From: Paracoccus sp. SMMA_5_TC
Lineage (GTDB): Bacteria; Pseudomonadota; Alphaproteobacteria; Rhodobacterales; Rhodobacteraceae
Length of the DNA stretch: 64,000 nt
Assembly (NCBI RefSeq): GCF_009696685.2
Contig: NZ_CP102355.1
Coordinates: forward strand, 1,455,001 to 1,519,000
Direction: 5' to 3'
The notes under the pieces are model-generated. The model was not told where the DNA came from. It saw only the letters and a program-made list of their open reading frames with translations, and did not search any database. Positions within the stretch are counted from its first letter, which is position 1. The number at the start of each line of letters is the position of its first letter. Below, piece by piece: positions 54,040-63,201 of this stretch. The translations under genes and the position numbers were made by a program.

Positions 54040-54130
54040 AACTCGTTGGGTTCTACCTCGAACTTGTCGAACCGGAATAGCGGCCGAATCTCTGCCGCGC
54101 GGGCCGCTCTCGCAGGTGGTGCCAGCCGAA
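54040..54130 (-). pseudogene. decayed 3' end of a second tyrosine integrase
   Basis: Read leftwards it gives RLAPPARAARAAEIRPLFRF, which aligns with the prophage integrase tail RFSPQHLRKAAGALEIRPVV after the active-site Tyr. DNA matches include TTGTCGAACCG, CGAATCTC and CGCAGGTG. It has the same distance from the tRNA 3' end and the same orientation as int, but only about 25 codons remain. A relict of an earlier or tandem element in this tRNA. Confidence 0.65.
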
Positions 54131-54371
54131 CCGGGCGCGGCTTGGCCATGGGGCCGCAGAGTCGATGCCATGAAAGTATCCCGCAACCCGCCAAAATCGT
54201 GATTCCGGAACCGTAACTTCGGGTTACCACGCAGTAACTTATTGTGACGCAAGGTCGCCATTGGCGATTAAAGGGATGTTTACGTCCTTGTGCTTGGTTC
54301 GTTCCGTCAGTCGGTGGCTGTGAGGGGAACGACAGGCAGTGCCCGGACCCGCACTGGAAGGCCGTCTGCTG

Positions 54372-54392
54372 ACCCGGTCAGGATGACCGGGT
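54372..54392. promoter_or_regulatory. inverted repeat upstream of the RTX gene
   Basis: ACCCGGTCA-GGA-TGACCGGGT, a perfect 9-bp dyad with a 3-base centre, 32 bases before the start codon. It could be a regulator's operator or a 5'-UTR hairpin. The rest of the 54131-54424 gap shows nothing else of note. Confidence 0.45.
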
Positions 54393-54424
54393 GGAGGTCA
54401 ATTGCAGCGTGACATGGGGAACGG

Positions 54425-55615
54425 ATGCCTACCGAAAATATCATTCGATGGAATACTGCCGGCAATGACAGCTTCTTGGGCGGGCCTGGCATCGACGCGC
54501 TTTACTGGCAGCCCGGGGGGCACGATGTCTTTCATGGCGGCGACCTGGCCGAGGCCTACGATCCAAACCCCTATCTTGAACGCACGGGCGGCGACAGGCT
54601 GCATCTTCTGGGCAAGCAAGGTGCCTTGGTGGTATTTTCCTCGACCGAGGATGGCGTGGTCCGGATCGGACAAAGCAGCCTGACCTTTACCGGGGTCGAA
54701 AGGCTGCATGGCACCGACGGGAACGATACCATTCGCGGGGCAAGCGCCGCGATCAAACCCGCCCATGACGGGACGCCTGTGCACGGGCTTACCATCTATG
54801 CGGGTGCCGGGCATGACGAGATCACGGGATCTCGCGAAAACGATATCATCGATGGCGGCAGCGGCAATGACACCATCCGGGCCGGTGGGGGCGACGATTT
54901 CATCCAGTCGAGTCTGGGTCATGATCTGATCTATGGCGGCGAGGGGAACGAAAATATCCGCTGGGGCCTTGGCGATGCACATTGGCACAATCCGGGGAAC
55001 GATACGATCTACGGCGGCGGCGGGCAGGATCTGATCAATGTCTGGGTGTGGGAAGGCGGCGACGGCGCCGGTGAAAAAGGCGCAGATGTGGTCATCAATG
55101 CGACGCGCAGCGACGGCGCCTTTCAGGGGGTGGCCACTGTCGGAACCGATCCGGCCACCGCAGCCAAGGCAACACTGCGCTTTCAGGGCTTTGAGCAGGG
55201 GTGGACGCACTGGGGCGATGATACGGTGGATGGTTCGCGGGCAAGGGTCGCTGCGGATATCGGTTTCCAGTGGAACACGCGCTGGGGCAATGATCGACTT
55301 GTCGGCTCGGCTGGGAACGATACGCTCGAGGGTGGCGAAGGCCGGGACACCATCATCGGCGGTGCCGGCAACGACCTGATCTCTACAAATGGCGACTTCT
55401 ACCGCTGGGACGCGCCGGCCGATGCCGATGTGGATACATTGATCTTTGCCCCTGGTTTCGGTCACGACACGATCCTGGCCTTCGACAGCGATCGCGACGT
55501 GCTGCAATTCAGCGCCGGAATGAGCTATCGCGCCGCCGAAATGGCGAATGGCACCCTGCTGACATTCAACACGGGCGATACGATCCTGTTGGCCAATGTT
55601 TATGATTTCGTCTGA
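54425..55615 (+). CDS. RTX-type calcium-binding protein
   Basis: 396 residues without a signal peptide. GGxGxD nonapeptide repeats are spread through it: LHGTDGNDTIRG, IYAGAGHDEITGSRENDIID, GGSGNDTIRAGGGDDFIQSS, LVGSAGNDTLEGGEGRDTII, GGAGNDLIS. The end (TLIFAPGFGHDTILAFDSDR) is the usual C-terminal targeting region for type I secretion. No protease or lipase motif is seen, so it may be a surface or biofilm protein. Convergent with the fibre cassette. Confidence 0.8.
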   Translation: MPTENIIRWNTAGNDSFLGGPGIDALYWQPGGHDVFHGGDLAEAYDPNPYLERTGGDRLHLLGKQGALVVFSSTEDGVVRIGQSSLTFTGVERLHGTDGNDTIRGASAAIKPAHDGTPVHGLTIYAGAGHDEITGSRENDIIDGGSGNDTIRAGGGDDFIQSSLGHDLIYGGEGNENIRWGLGDAHWHNPGNDTIYGGGGQDLINVWVWEGGDGAGEKGADVVINATRSDGAFQGVATVGTDPATAAKATLRFQGFEQGWTHWGDDTVDGSRARVAADIGFQWNTRWGNDRLVGSAGNDTLEGGEGRDTIIGGAGNDLISTNGDFYRWDAPADADVDTLIFAPGFGHDTILAFDSDRDVLQFSAGMSYRAAEMANGTLLTFNTGDTILLANVYDFV

Positions 55616-55647
55616 CAGGTCAGGATAACGGGAAACGCCGCGCAAGA

Positions 55648-55679
55648 TTTCATTGGCCGCGATGACGCGGCCAATGAAA
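55648..55679. terminator. bidirectional terminator between convergent genes
   Basis: TTTCATTGGCCGCG-ATGA-CGCGGCCAATGAAA: a perfect 14-bp stem with A/T flanks on both strands, placed between the stops of the RTX gene and the SGNH gene. Confidence 0.85.
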
Positions 55680-55684
55680 GGCCC

Positions 55685-56920
55685 TTAACCTTCAGGCAGG
55701 AACTGGTCCCCCACGAACCGACCGCGAAAACCGGGCACGGGGCGCCACAGCGTCTGGCCGGGCAGGAAACGACTGGGACGGGTGTGGCTGCCGAACAAGG
55801 TGCTGCGATGGGCTGACATGGTCATGCCATTGGCATCGGTCATGTCCGAACAGTCCTGCACCTGATGGGCAAGGCGGAACCAGCCTGCCTCGGGTGTCGC
55901 CAGCGTCAATGTCACCCGGTTACCGTGCAGGTCAGCCACGGCATCGACAATGCCTCCCTGAGCCTCGAAGCCGAAATATGCGCAGGTGGCCGCGCCGCCA
56001 TAATCCGCATATAGTCCCGCACGTTCCATCAGCGTTTCGCCCGGACGCAGCGCGAAATCCACTGTCACCGTCCTGCCTGACTTGGCGACAGAGTAGGTGA
56101 TGTTCCACGCCGCCCCCGATTCGACCTCGGAGGCAGCCCAAGCGCAGGTCTCGCCGACAAGGATCTGCGACTCTGGGCCCAGGTGGATGTTCCGGTCGCG
56201 GATCGGAAACAGGCGTTGCCAGGTGCCGATGATGCCGTCGTTATCCACGGCCAGACGATACTGGACGCCCGGCGTGTCGTAACGGTCGCCGATCGTGTTC
56301 ACATCAGCTCCGTTGACCACCACCATCAGGCGCGGCGCGGCGCCAAACAGACGGGCCGCTTCGGCCGTGACGGCGGCATGGGCAGCCTCGAATGCCGCAC
56401 GATACGCCGGCCCTTCCTGATTTTTTGCCGAGGTGCCCTGGAACAGCCAGACATAGGGGCAGGTCGCCAGGATGCCTGCATCCGCTGCCAGCCGCGCCGT
56501 TTCACGCATCCAGTGCAACTGGTTGCGGCCGATGGGGCTGGCATCGGCGGGGTTCCAACGCTCGATCGCTTGCCCGCCGAAACCGTGATCGGCGATCAGC
56601 ACACCCCGTGCCGTCTGTCCCTCCTGCCGCCAGGTGGCTGCGCGCGCATGTTGCATGGTATAGGCCGGCGAAACCCGTCCCAGGCCGTTCGCGACCATGA
56701 AACCCGCGGCTTGTCGCGTCTGATCCAGGGCAACCAGTCCGGCGCCATCAGGACCGACCGGTGTCCCGGATTCCGTTGCCAGCCCGAAAGTATAGAACAC
56801 CTGTCCCGATGTTGCGGCGTCAATGGTGGCGGCCAGATCGCTGGCTGTGGGCCGATTCTCGCTCTGTCCATAAGTGGGCATCAGTTCGAGCGAGGTGACG
56901 GTTGCTGCGGGGGCCGTCAC
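55685..56920 (-). CDS. chromosomal SGNH hydrolase homologous to the phage fibre C-terminal half
   Basis: 411 residues from a GTG overlapping the upstream stop as GTGA. LELMPTYGQSENRPTASDLA is block I with the Ser, WLFQGTSAKNQEGPAYRAAF and IRDRNIHLGPESQILVGETC give the later blocks. The C-terminal LRPGETLMERAGLYADYGGA, ATCAYFGFEAQGGIVDAVAD, TMSAHRSTLFGS and PGFRGRFVGDQF parallel the end of the prophage protein at 46626-48905. Possibly a domesticated spike or GTA-associated protein. Confidence 0.7.
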   Translation of the reverse strand: MTAPAATVTSLELMPTYGQSENRPTASDLAATIDAATSGQVFYTFGLATESGTPVGPDGAGLVALDQTRQAAGFMVANGLGRVSPAYTMQHARAATWRQEGQTARGVLIADHGFGGQAIERWNPADASPIGRNQLHWMRETARLAADAGILATCPYVWLFQGTSAKNQEGPAYRAAFEAAHAAVTAEAARLFGAAPRLMVVVNGADVNTIGDRYDTPGVQYRLAVDNDGIIGTWQRLFPIRDRNIHLGPESQILVGETCAWAASEVESGAAWNITYSVAKSGRTVTVDFALRPGETLMERAGLYADYGGAATCAYFGFEAQGGIVDAVADLHGNRVTLTLATPEAGWFRLAHQVQDCSDMTDANGMTMSAHRSTLFGSHTRPSRFLPGQTLWRPVPGFRGRFVGDQFLPEG

Positions 56921-57972
56921 ACCCCCCGCCGAAAATCCGCGACAACCTCAGCCATGGTTACTGGCCATCCAGCGCCTTCGGCCCGGCCGACGATGACCAG
57001 GCGGTGAATGGTTCCGATCAGATAACGTCCCATGCTTGCGCGGGTGATGGCCGGATCCGACAAACCGGGATGGGGCACGCTGATTTCTGTTCCGGCAGGG
57101 GTTATGGCCGACAACAGATCCTGCACATCGTCAATTTGCGCCGCCAGCACCATTCTTTGTCCATAGACCGTGCCACCCAGGTTCAGGGCGACGCTGGTAT
57201 CGTCCTGACCCACCGTCTGCAAATTGCCGGCATTGTTGCGGAACTTGACATGTCCGCCACCCCCGTCCAGCAATTGACCCACGCTGCTGCCATAGCTGTC
57301 CAGCGTGAAATCGATGACGGCGAAAAGCCCGTCGGTCGTGGGCTGCCCGCTCAGCGTTTGCGATTGAAGATAGGCGCCGTCGGCAAAGACAAAACCGGCG
57401 GCGGTGCGCCGAATGGCGGCGCCGGAACCGGTCTTGACCAGCCGCAGTGCGCCGGTTCCCAGAGCGTTGACGGCCGTCACATCGGTATCTGTCCCGCTGA
57501 TCGGGGTCTGGGCATCGATATAAGCCAGCGCCACCTGCGCATAGTCGATGGGCGGGGCGGGCAGGGTCGGCAACTGGACCTGCAACTGCGCTGTGGTGGC
57601 GACCGCAGCCGGTCCGGCACCGTTTTCCCAGCGGACGCTGAGTTCATAAAGCCCGGGGCCGGGCAATTCGATCGCCATGAAGCTGTCGACACCGCCGCGG
57701 ATGCTTACGCCATCACGGGTGAAGTCCCAGATAGGCTGGGGGGCAGGCTGCCCGCTCGCCGTGCCAAGGCTAAGCGTCACGCTGTCGCCGGGTCCGGCGC
57801 TTGCCGGCAGGATCTGCGGTTGTTCGGTGATAACGGGGGGCAGGGTCTGGACGCTGTCGACCAGCACCGCGCCGGTTGCGTCAAGCAACGTCGCGGCCCG
57901 CCCGTCGACCCGAAGGGTCTTGATGTCATCGAACAGGCGGGCCGAGATGCCACCGAGAATCTGCACCGCCAT
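56917..57972 (-). CDS. chromosomal Ig-like/lectin-like protein homologous to the phage fibre N-terminal half
   Basis: 351 residues from MAVQILGGISARLFDDIKTL. An Ig-like domain with ITEQPQILPASAGPGDSVTL, SLGTASGQPAPQPIWDFTRD and VDSFMAIELPGPGLYELSVR corresponds segment by segment to the phage protein (TTQPAILPATPSVGDSITLF), and TAAGFVFADGAYLQSQTLSG to its jelly-roll part. So one phage gene equals two chromosomal genes here. Starts one base after the stop of the next gene upstream. Confidence 0.65.
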   Translation of the reverse strand: MAVQILGGISARLFDDIKTLRVDGRAATLLDATGAVLVDSVQTLPPVITEQPQILPASAGPGDSVTLSLGTASGQPAPQPIWDFTRDGVSIRGGVDSFMAIELPGPGLYELSVRWENGAGPAAVATTAQLQVQLPTLPAPPIDYAQVALAYIDAQTPISGTDTDVTAVNALGTGALRLVKTGSGAAIRRTAAGFVFADGAYLQSQTLSGQPTTDGLFAVIDFTLDSYGSSVGQLLDGGGGHVKFRNNAGNLQTVGQDDTSVALNLGGTVYGQRMVLAAQIDDVQDLLSAITPAGTEISVPHPGLSDPAITRASMGRYLIGTIHRLVIVGRAEGAGWPVTMAEVVADFRRGV

Positions 57973-57973
57973 C

Positions 57974-58426
57974 TCAGACCCCCTTGACCAGGATGATGTC
58001 GTTGTCGCGACGTTGCGCCGCCGGCAGCGCCTCGTATTCGGCAAAGTCATCCACCAGGATCAGCCGCGACAACGCCAGATCGCGCGCCGCCTTCAGGTTA
58101 TGGGCGCTGGTCTTGTCCAGATCGCCCAATGTAATCGGCAGCGGTGTGGCGATGAACAGCGATTTCAGCTCGAACACCTTGGCGACGTATTGGTTATAGC
58201 CTTCGATCGTCCAGGTGGTGCTGGCAGCGTCGCCTTCGGCATTGACGATCAGTTCCATCGACCAGGCGCCGCTGGCATTAGTGGTGGTTTCCACCTTCTG
58301 GGTGACGATATGGGCGCCGCCGTCGAACATGTCCGAACCGTTCAGCGTGGCGATGATCTTGCCCGCGGCAATGGGCGCCAGGGTGGCGTCCATCAGGACG
58401 CCGCTGACAGTGGCTTTGCTTGGCAT
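57974..58426 (-). CDS. small chromosomal fibre-associated protein
   Basis: 150 residues, first gene of the leftward cassette. KATVSGVLMDATLAPIAAGK, ETTTNASGAWSMELIVNAEG and TWTIEGYNQYVAKVFELKSL form a beta domain like the prophage protein at 46189-46623, with a similar C-terminal DDFAEYEALPAAQRRDNDII segment. Position relative to the Ig and SGNH genes is the same as in the phage. Confidence 0.6.
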   Translation of the reverse strand: MPSKATVSGVLMDATLAPIAAGKIIATLNGSDMFDGGAHIVTQKVETTTNASGAWSMELIVNAEGDAASTTWTIEGYNQYVAKVFELKSLFIATPLPITLGDLDKTSAHNLKAARDLALSRLILVDDFAEYEALPAAQRRDNDIILVKGV

Positions 58427-58514
58427 CTCGTGCTCCTGTAATCCAACCGGATGGCGGGGCCATTATCCGGGGATTCCATGGCTGTTGCGGGCTGCTGTCA
58501 AGCAACGCGCCGGG

Positions 58515-59534
58515 CTAGAAGTCGTCGGCCATGCTGGCGGCGTTCTGCTGGCGCCACAGGTCGGGGGTGGTGCCTTCGGCCTCGCGAAAGACGCGGATCA
58601 GATGCGAGGCATCGCAGAACCCGGTTTCCTCGGCAATCCGGGTCACCGTGCGATCGGTGCGTGCCAGCAGCATCCGCGCCTGTGCGAGGCGAATACGGAC
58701 CGAGGCGTCTGCCGGCGGTATGCCCAGATCGGCATTGAAATGCCGCTCGAGCTTGCGCCGGCCGACGCCCAGATCGCGGGCGATGCGGGCGATGGGCAGG
58801 GGGGCGTGCAGGTTCTGCTGCATGGCCAGCAGGGCGCGTCGCACCAGGGGGTCGCGGGCGTTCAGTTCCAGCGGCAGGCCCGGTTGCGGGCGATCACCCT
58901 GCATCGGTTCGTCGATCATCAGGATCGACAGGCTCTTGCGCGCGGCCGCCCGGCCGATGTGACGGTCGACCAGAAAGGCTGCCAGATGCGCGGCGCTGAC
59001 ACCACCCGAGCAACTCAGCCGATCGCGGTCCACGACGAAGATCTGATCGGAAACCGGGCGCATCCGGTCGAACTCGGCCAGAAAATCCTGATGGTGAAAC
59101 CAGCTGACACAACAGCGGTAGCCATCCATCAGCCCGATCCTGGCCAGGGCAAAGACGCCGGTGCAAAGCCCGCCCAGCGGCACCCTTGCCAAGGCGGCGC
59201 GTTTCAGGAATGCGGCCTGGTCGGGCGACAGGCCCGGGCCGCCGTCGATCAGACCGCCGACGGTGATGACATAGTCGAAACGCGTCGGATCGCCCAGGCG
59301 CTCGTCAGGCTCGATCCGGACGCCGCAGGACGATTGCACCGGCCCCATGTCGGCCGACAGCACCCGCCAGCGACAGCGGATCTGCCGTGATCCATCGCCA
59401 TCGTCAGCCGCCAGGCGCAAGACATCGGTGAAGGTTGCGAACGCAGACAGGGTAAAGCGCGGCGTCAGCAGGAAACCGATGCGCAGACGGGGCCTGCTTT
59501 CACTGATCTCGGGTTCGGGCATGTCGCGAATCAT
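58515..59534 (-). CDS. GlxA-family transcriptional regulator (DJ-1/PfpI plus AraC domains)
   Basis: 339 residues. The N-terminal DJ-1/PfpI-like domain has GFLLTPRFTLSAFATFTDVL, PLGGLCTGVFALARIGLMDG (nucleophile elbow Cys) and WFHHQDFLAEFD. The C-terminal AraC domain has two HTHs: PIARIARDLGVGRRKLERHF and VTRIAEETGFCDASHLIRVF. Relatives regulate choline, carnitine or glycine-betaine use; the ligand here is unknown. It is separated from the polyamine genes by 91 bases. Confidence 0.88.
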   Translation of the reverse strand: MIRDMPEPEISESRPRLRIGFLLTPRFTLSAFATFTDVLRLAADDGDGSRQIRCRWRVLSADMGPVQSSCGVRIEPDERLGDPTRFDYVITVGGLIDGGPGLSPDQAAFLKRAALARVPLGGLCTGVFALARIGLMDGYRCCVSWFHHQDFLAEFDRMRPVSDQIFVVDRDRLSCSGGVSAAHLAAFLVDRHIGRAAARKSLSILMIDEPMQGDRPQPGLPLELNARDPLVRRALLAMQQNLHAPLPIARIARDLGVGRRKLERHFNADLGIPPADASVRIRLAQARMLLARTDRTVTRIAEETGFCDASHLIRVFREAEGTTPDLWRQQNAASMADDF

Positions 59535-59625
59535 CCGTGATGTGTGACGCGATCATGCCATGAAATCCGGCCTCGTCCAGAGATGGCGGGCGCCGGCAGC
59601 CGCAGCCGACGGCGCCCGCGAGCGC

Positions 59626-60849
59626 TTACAGCGGGTGGTCGCCGGTTGCATCGATGATGCGCGTGGGCAGGCCCAGCTCGCCCAGCAATTCGAGGAAGGG
59701 CCGCGCCGGCAGATCCTCGACGTTCACCATCTTCTTGACGTCCCAGGTGCCGCGCGCGACCAGAATGGCGGCGGCGACCGGCGGCACGCCGGCGGTATAG
59801 CTGATGCCCTGGCTGCCCACCTCGTTATAGGCATCCTTGTGATCCGCGACGTTGTAGATGAACACCTCGCCCTGCTGGCCGTCGCGGCTGCCCTTGACCA
59901 GATCGCCGATGCAGGTCTTGCCCTCGTAATCGGGGGCCAGGCTGGCCGGGTCGGGCAGCACGGCCTTGACCACCTTCAGCGGCACGACCTCGAGCCCCTC
60001 GGCGGTCCTGACCGGCTGTTCGCTGAGCAGCCCCAGGTTTTGCAGCACGGTAAAGACGTTGATGTAATGTTCGCCGAACCCCATCCAGAAACGCACATCC
60101 GCGTCCTTGTAGCGGGCAGACAGGCTGTGGACCTCGTCATGGCCGGACAGATAGGCGGTGCGCTTGCCCACCACCGGCAGATCCCATTCGCGGCCGACCT
60201 CGAACATCTTGTTCTGCCGCCATTCGCCTCCCTGCCAGGAATAGACCGTGCCGGTGAATTCGCGGAAATTGATCTCGGGGTCGAAATTGGTGGCAAACCA
60301 GCGACCGTGGCTGCCGGCATTGATGTCGACGATGTCGATCGATTCGATCTTGTCGAAATATTCGTCCTCGGCCAGACGGGCATAGGCATTGACGACACCG
60401 GGGTCGAAGCCGACGCCAAGGATGGCGGTGACGCCGGCCTTTTCGCAATCCTCGCGCCGCTTCCATTCGTAATTGGCATACCAGGGCGGGGTTTCGCAAA
60501 CCTTGGCCGGATCTTCGTGGATGGCCGTGTCCAGATAGGCCGCGCCGGTGTCGATGCAGCCCTGCAGCACGGTCATGTTGACGAAGGCAGAGCCGACGTT
60601 GATGACAATGCCGGCCTGGGTCTTGCGGATCAGATCGGCCACGGCGGCGTTGTCCATGGCATCCAGCGGATGGGCGGTGAAGGTGACCGAATGGCCCTTT
60701 TCACGGATGCTCTCGATGATCTTCTCGGCCTTGGAGACGGTGCGACTGGCAATGTGCAGGTCGCCGAATTCCTTGGCGTTTTGCGCCACCTTGTGCGCGA
60801 CCACCTGGGCGACGCCACCGGCGCCGATGATGAGCACGTTCTTGGCCAA
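59626..60849 (-). CDS. carboxynorspermidine (saccharopine-type) dehydrogenase
   Basis: 407 residues. The Rossmann start KNVLIIGAGGVAQVVAHKVA binds NADPH. GIVINVGSAFVNMTVLQGCI, AYLDTAIHEDPAKVCETPPW, ILGVGFDPGVVNAYARLAED and DINAGSHGRWFATNFDPEIN are landmarks of the saccharopine-dehydrogenase-like enzymes that make carboxynorspermidine/carboxyspermidine. It joins aspartate semialdehyde to a diamine, and the neighbouring NspC removes the carboxyl group. The pair is the SAM-independent route to spermidine. Confidence 0.9.
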   Translation of the reverse strand: MAKNVLIIGAGGVAQVVAHKVAQNAKEFGDLHIASRTVSKAEKIIESIREKGHSVTFTAHPLDAMDNAAVADLIRKTQAGIVINVGSAFVNMTVLQGCIDTGAAYLDTAIHEDPAKVCETPPWYANYEWKRREDCEKAGVTAILGVGFDPGVVNAYARLAEDEYFDKIESIDIVDINAGSHGRWFATNFDPEINFREFTGTVYSWQGGEWRQNKMFEVGREWDLPVVGKRTAYLSGHDEVHSLSARYKDADVRFWMGFGEHYINVFTVLQNLGLLSEQPVRTAEGLEVVPLKVVKAVLPDPASLAPDYEGKTCIGDLVKGSRDGQQGEVFIYNVADHKDAYNEVGSQGISYTAGVPPVAAAILVARGTWDVKKMVNVEDLPARPFLELLGELGLPTRIIDATGDHPL

Positions 60850-60897
60850 TTCATTCTCCTTTTCGGGGGCTGGGAAAGGGGGGTGGTTGGCGCCTGA

Positions 60898-62004
60898 TCA
60901 CGACAGGCTGGCTTTGTAATCCTGATAGGTGAACTGACGGATGGTGCGGATCGTTCCGTCCTCTTCCTTGATGGCGATGGCGGGCATGGCCACACCGTTG
61001 AACCAGTTCTTCTTGACCATGGTATAACCGGCCGCATCGGCGATGCTGATGCGGTCGCCCACTTGCAGCGGCGCGGCAAATCGGCCGTCGCCGAAAATGT
61101 CACCGGCCAGGCAGGTCTTGCCCGCGATCTGATAGACGTGGTCCCCGTCCTGCGGCAGCTTGGCGGTTTCACGATAGATCAGCAGGTCCAGCATATGCGC
61201 CTCGATGCTGGAATCAACGATGGCGACATCCTTGCCGTTGTGGATCAGGTCCAGCACCGTCACCTCGAGCGTGGTCGAGCGGGTGATGCTGGCCTCGCCC
61301 GGCTCAAGATACAGCTGCACGCCGAATTTCTGCTGGAATGCCTTCAGCCGGGCTGCCAGCCGTTCCAAGGGATAGCCCTCGCCGGTGAAATGGATGCCGC
61401 CGCCAAGGCTGACCCAGTCGAGCTTTTCCAGAAAGGCGCCGAACTCGGCCTCGATCCGCGACAGCTGGGCATCGAACAGGTCGAAATCGCCGTTCTCGCA
61501 ATTGTAGTGGATCATCACGCCGGAGATCCGGTCAAGCGCCTGTTCCAGCCGCGGCAGATCCCATTCCCCCAGCCGCGAGAACGGCCGTGCGGGATCGGCC
61601 AGATCGAAGCCCGAGGTCGAGAAGCGCGGGTTCAGCCGCAGGCCCATGGTGATGCCGCGCTGCGCCGCCCGGGCGCCAAATCGGTCCAGTTGGCCGAGGC
61701 TGTTGAAGATGATCTTGTCGGCGTAACCCAGCGCCTCGTCGATTTCGTGATCGGCCCAGGCCACGGAATAGGCGTGGGTTTCCTTGCCGAATTCCTCATG
61801 GCCAAGCCGCAGCTCGAAGAGGCTCGACGAGGTGGTGCCGTCCATGAACGGTCGCATGAAGTCGAAAACCGACCAGGTCGCAAAACATTTCAGCGCCAGC
61901 AGGCATTTCGCACCCGATTCCGCGCGCAACTGCTGGATAAGCTGCATGTTGCGGCGCAGCTTGGCCAGGTCGATCAGGTAATAGGGGGTTTGCAGATCGG
62001 ACAC
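60898..62004 (-). CDS. nspC: carboxynorspermidine decarboxylase
   Basis: 368 residues from a GTG with GAGGA 5 bases upstream; the frame extends further but unconserved. Fold-type III PLP enzyme: LALKCFATWSVFDFMRPFMD supplies the PLP Lys, MIHYNCENGDF and WVSLGGGIHFTGEGYP the phosphate region, and GKTCLAGDIFGDG the catalytic Cys loop contributed across the dimer. It lies 48 bases upstream of the dehydrogenase gene in one operon. Confidence 0.92.
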   Translation of the reverse strand: MSDLQTPYYLIDLAKLRRNMQLIQQLRAESGAKCLLALKCFATWSVFDFMRPFMDGTTSSSLFELRLGHEEFGKETHAYSVAWADHEIDEALGYADKIIFNSLGQLDRFGARAAQRGITMGLRLNPRFSTSGFDLADPARPFSRLGEWDLPRLEQALDRISGVMIHYNCENGDFDLFDAQLSRIEAEFGAFLEKLDWVSLGGGIHFTGEGYPLERLAARLKAFQQKFGVQLYLEPGEASITRSTTLEVTVLDLIHNGKDVAIVDSSIEAHMLDLLIYRETAKLPQDGDHVYQIAGKTCLAGDIFGDGRFAAPLQVGDRISIADAAGYTMVKKNWFNGVAMPAIAIKEEDGTIRTIRQFTYQDYKASLS

Positions 62005-62268
62005 GGGAATCCTCGTTTTGCGGCGCCGTTCAGGATCGGACGGAAAAGCCCATTTAGGGGCATGTGCCGGATTTCGCAAGAAAGCGTGACGGGCGCGTGA
62101 CGATGCGGGTCATGGCAAAGGCTGTGCGCATCTGCTGCACGCTTCGCCACGCGCCGAACGCGCGCCGGCGGGAACATGCCTGCGTGCTGGCGGGCTGCGC
62201 GGGCTTTTGCCGGGCGGAAAACCGCTGCTTGCCAAGGCGAAGGGCATGGAACTAACCGGGCAGGAAAC

Positions 62269-63192
62269 ATGAAAGGCAGTGGAATGACCGTAAAATCGTT
62301 TCTGTCCACCGGCGTTCTGGCGGCGCTGACCGTGGTCCCGCCGCTGGGCGATCTGCACGCCGAGGCCCGGCCGCAGGTGCAGTTGAGCGGGGTGGCGCTG
62401 GATGTCGATGACGACAATCGTTTCTTCATGCGCACTGGTGGCACGGTGCGCGACACGATCAGCTATGAAGGCCTGCTGCCCGGTCAGGACTATACCCTGG
62501 TGGGCCAGCTTCATCATCTGGGCGACGGGCAGGATGTGGGCGCCCCGGTTTATGTCTCCTTCGTCGCCGAAAGCGCGGATGGGGTTGCGCAGCTGGAGCT
62601 GCCGGTGCCGGCAAATCGCACCAGCTTCAATATCGACTATGCCGTGCATGTCACGCTGCTGAAGGGGCGGGTCGGCCCCGACGAGGCGGCTGATGCGGCC
62701 GAACTGGCACAGATCGTCGACAATTCCAGTCCCGAACGGGTGATCCAGGTCCACGCGATCCAGCGGGTCAAGGTCAGCGCCAGCGATGCCGCCGACGGCG
62801 ATCAGCGTCTTGACGGTCAGGGCGGGACGATCCGGGCGCGGATTGCGCATGAAAACCTGGTGCCGGGCTACAGCTATACCCTGTGGGGCGAGCTGATGAA
62901 GCCCAGCGGTCAGTCCACCGGCATCTATGCCAGCATCGCCGAATATGTGCCGGAACAGATGAACGACGCGGTCACGCTGGATTTCGTCGTCCCGGCCGGT
63001 TTCGAGGGCGTGCAACTGGTGCCGTCGATCGGGCTTTACCACAAGAAGCGCGTGCAGTTCGACCAACGCGGCACCGTGGTGCCGCTGGCAGATGCGCCCA
63101 ACCCGGTGATGATCGCCTCGGATCCCGATCTGGAGCGCGCCGACAAGACCATCGCCATCGGGGTTCTGTTCGAGGAACAACCCGAAAGCTGA
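62269..63192 (+). CDS. exported protein with VaFE-like repeat domains
   Basis: 307 residues with a signal peptide (MTVKSFLSTGVLAALTVVPP, cleavage near LHA). Two homologous domains: DTISYEGLLPGQDYTLVGQL near 70 and ARIAHENLVPGYSYTLWGEL near 190, each preceded by a D-x-x-DGD/DDD-type strand (ALDVDDDNRFF and SDAADGDQRL). This is the VaFE repeat pattern known mainly from surface-anchored Gram-positive proteins. No sortase signal is present, so periplasmic or secreted. The function is unknown. Confidence 0.7.
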   Translation: MKGSGMTVKSFLSTGVLAALTVVPPLGDLHAEARPQVQLSGVALDVDDDNRFFMRTGGTVRDTISYEGLLPGQDYTLVGQLHHLGDGQDVGAPVYVSFVAESADGVAQLELPVPANRTSFNIDYAVHVTLLKGRVGPDEAADAAELAQIVDNSSPERVIQVHAIQRVKVSASDAADGDQRLDGQGGTIRARIAHENLVPGYSYTLWGELMKPSGQSTGIYASIAEYVPEQMNDAVTLDFVVPAGFEGVQLVPSIGLYHKKRVQFDQRGTVVPLADAPNPVMIASDPDLERADKTIAIGVLFEEQPES

Positions 63193-63201
63193 TCCTGGCG
63201 G

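Noticed and set aside
54015..54230. 71-codon minus ORF at attR as an intact gene
   Set aside because: Only about 25 codons resemble an integrase tail; the rest runs into the tRNA fragment and lacks similarity, so it is treated as a remnant.
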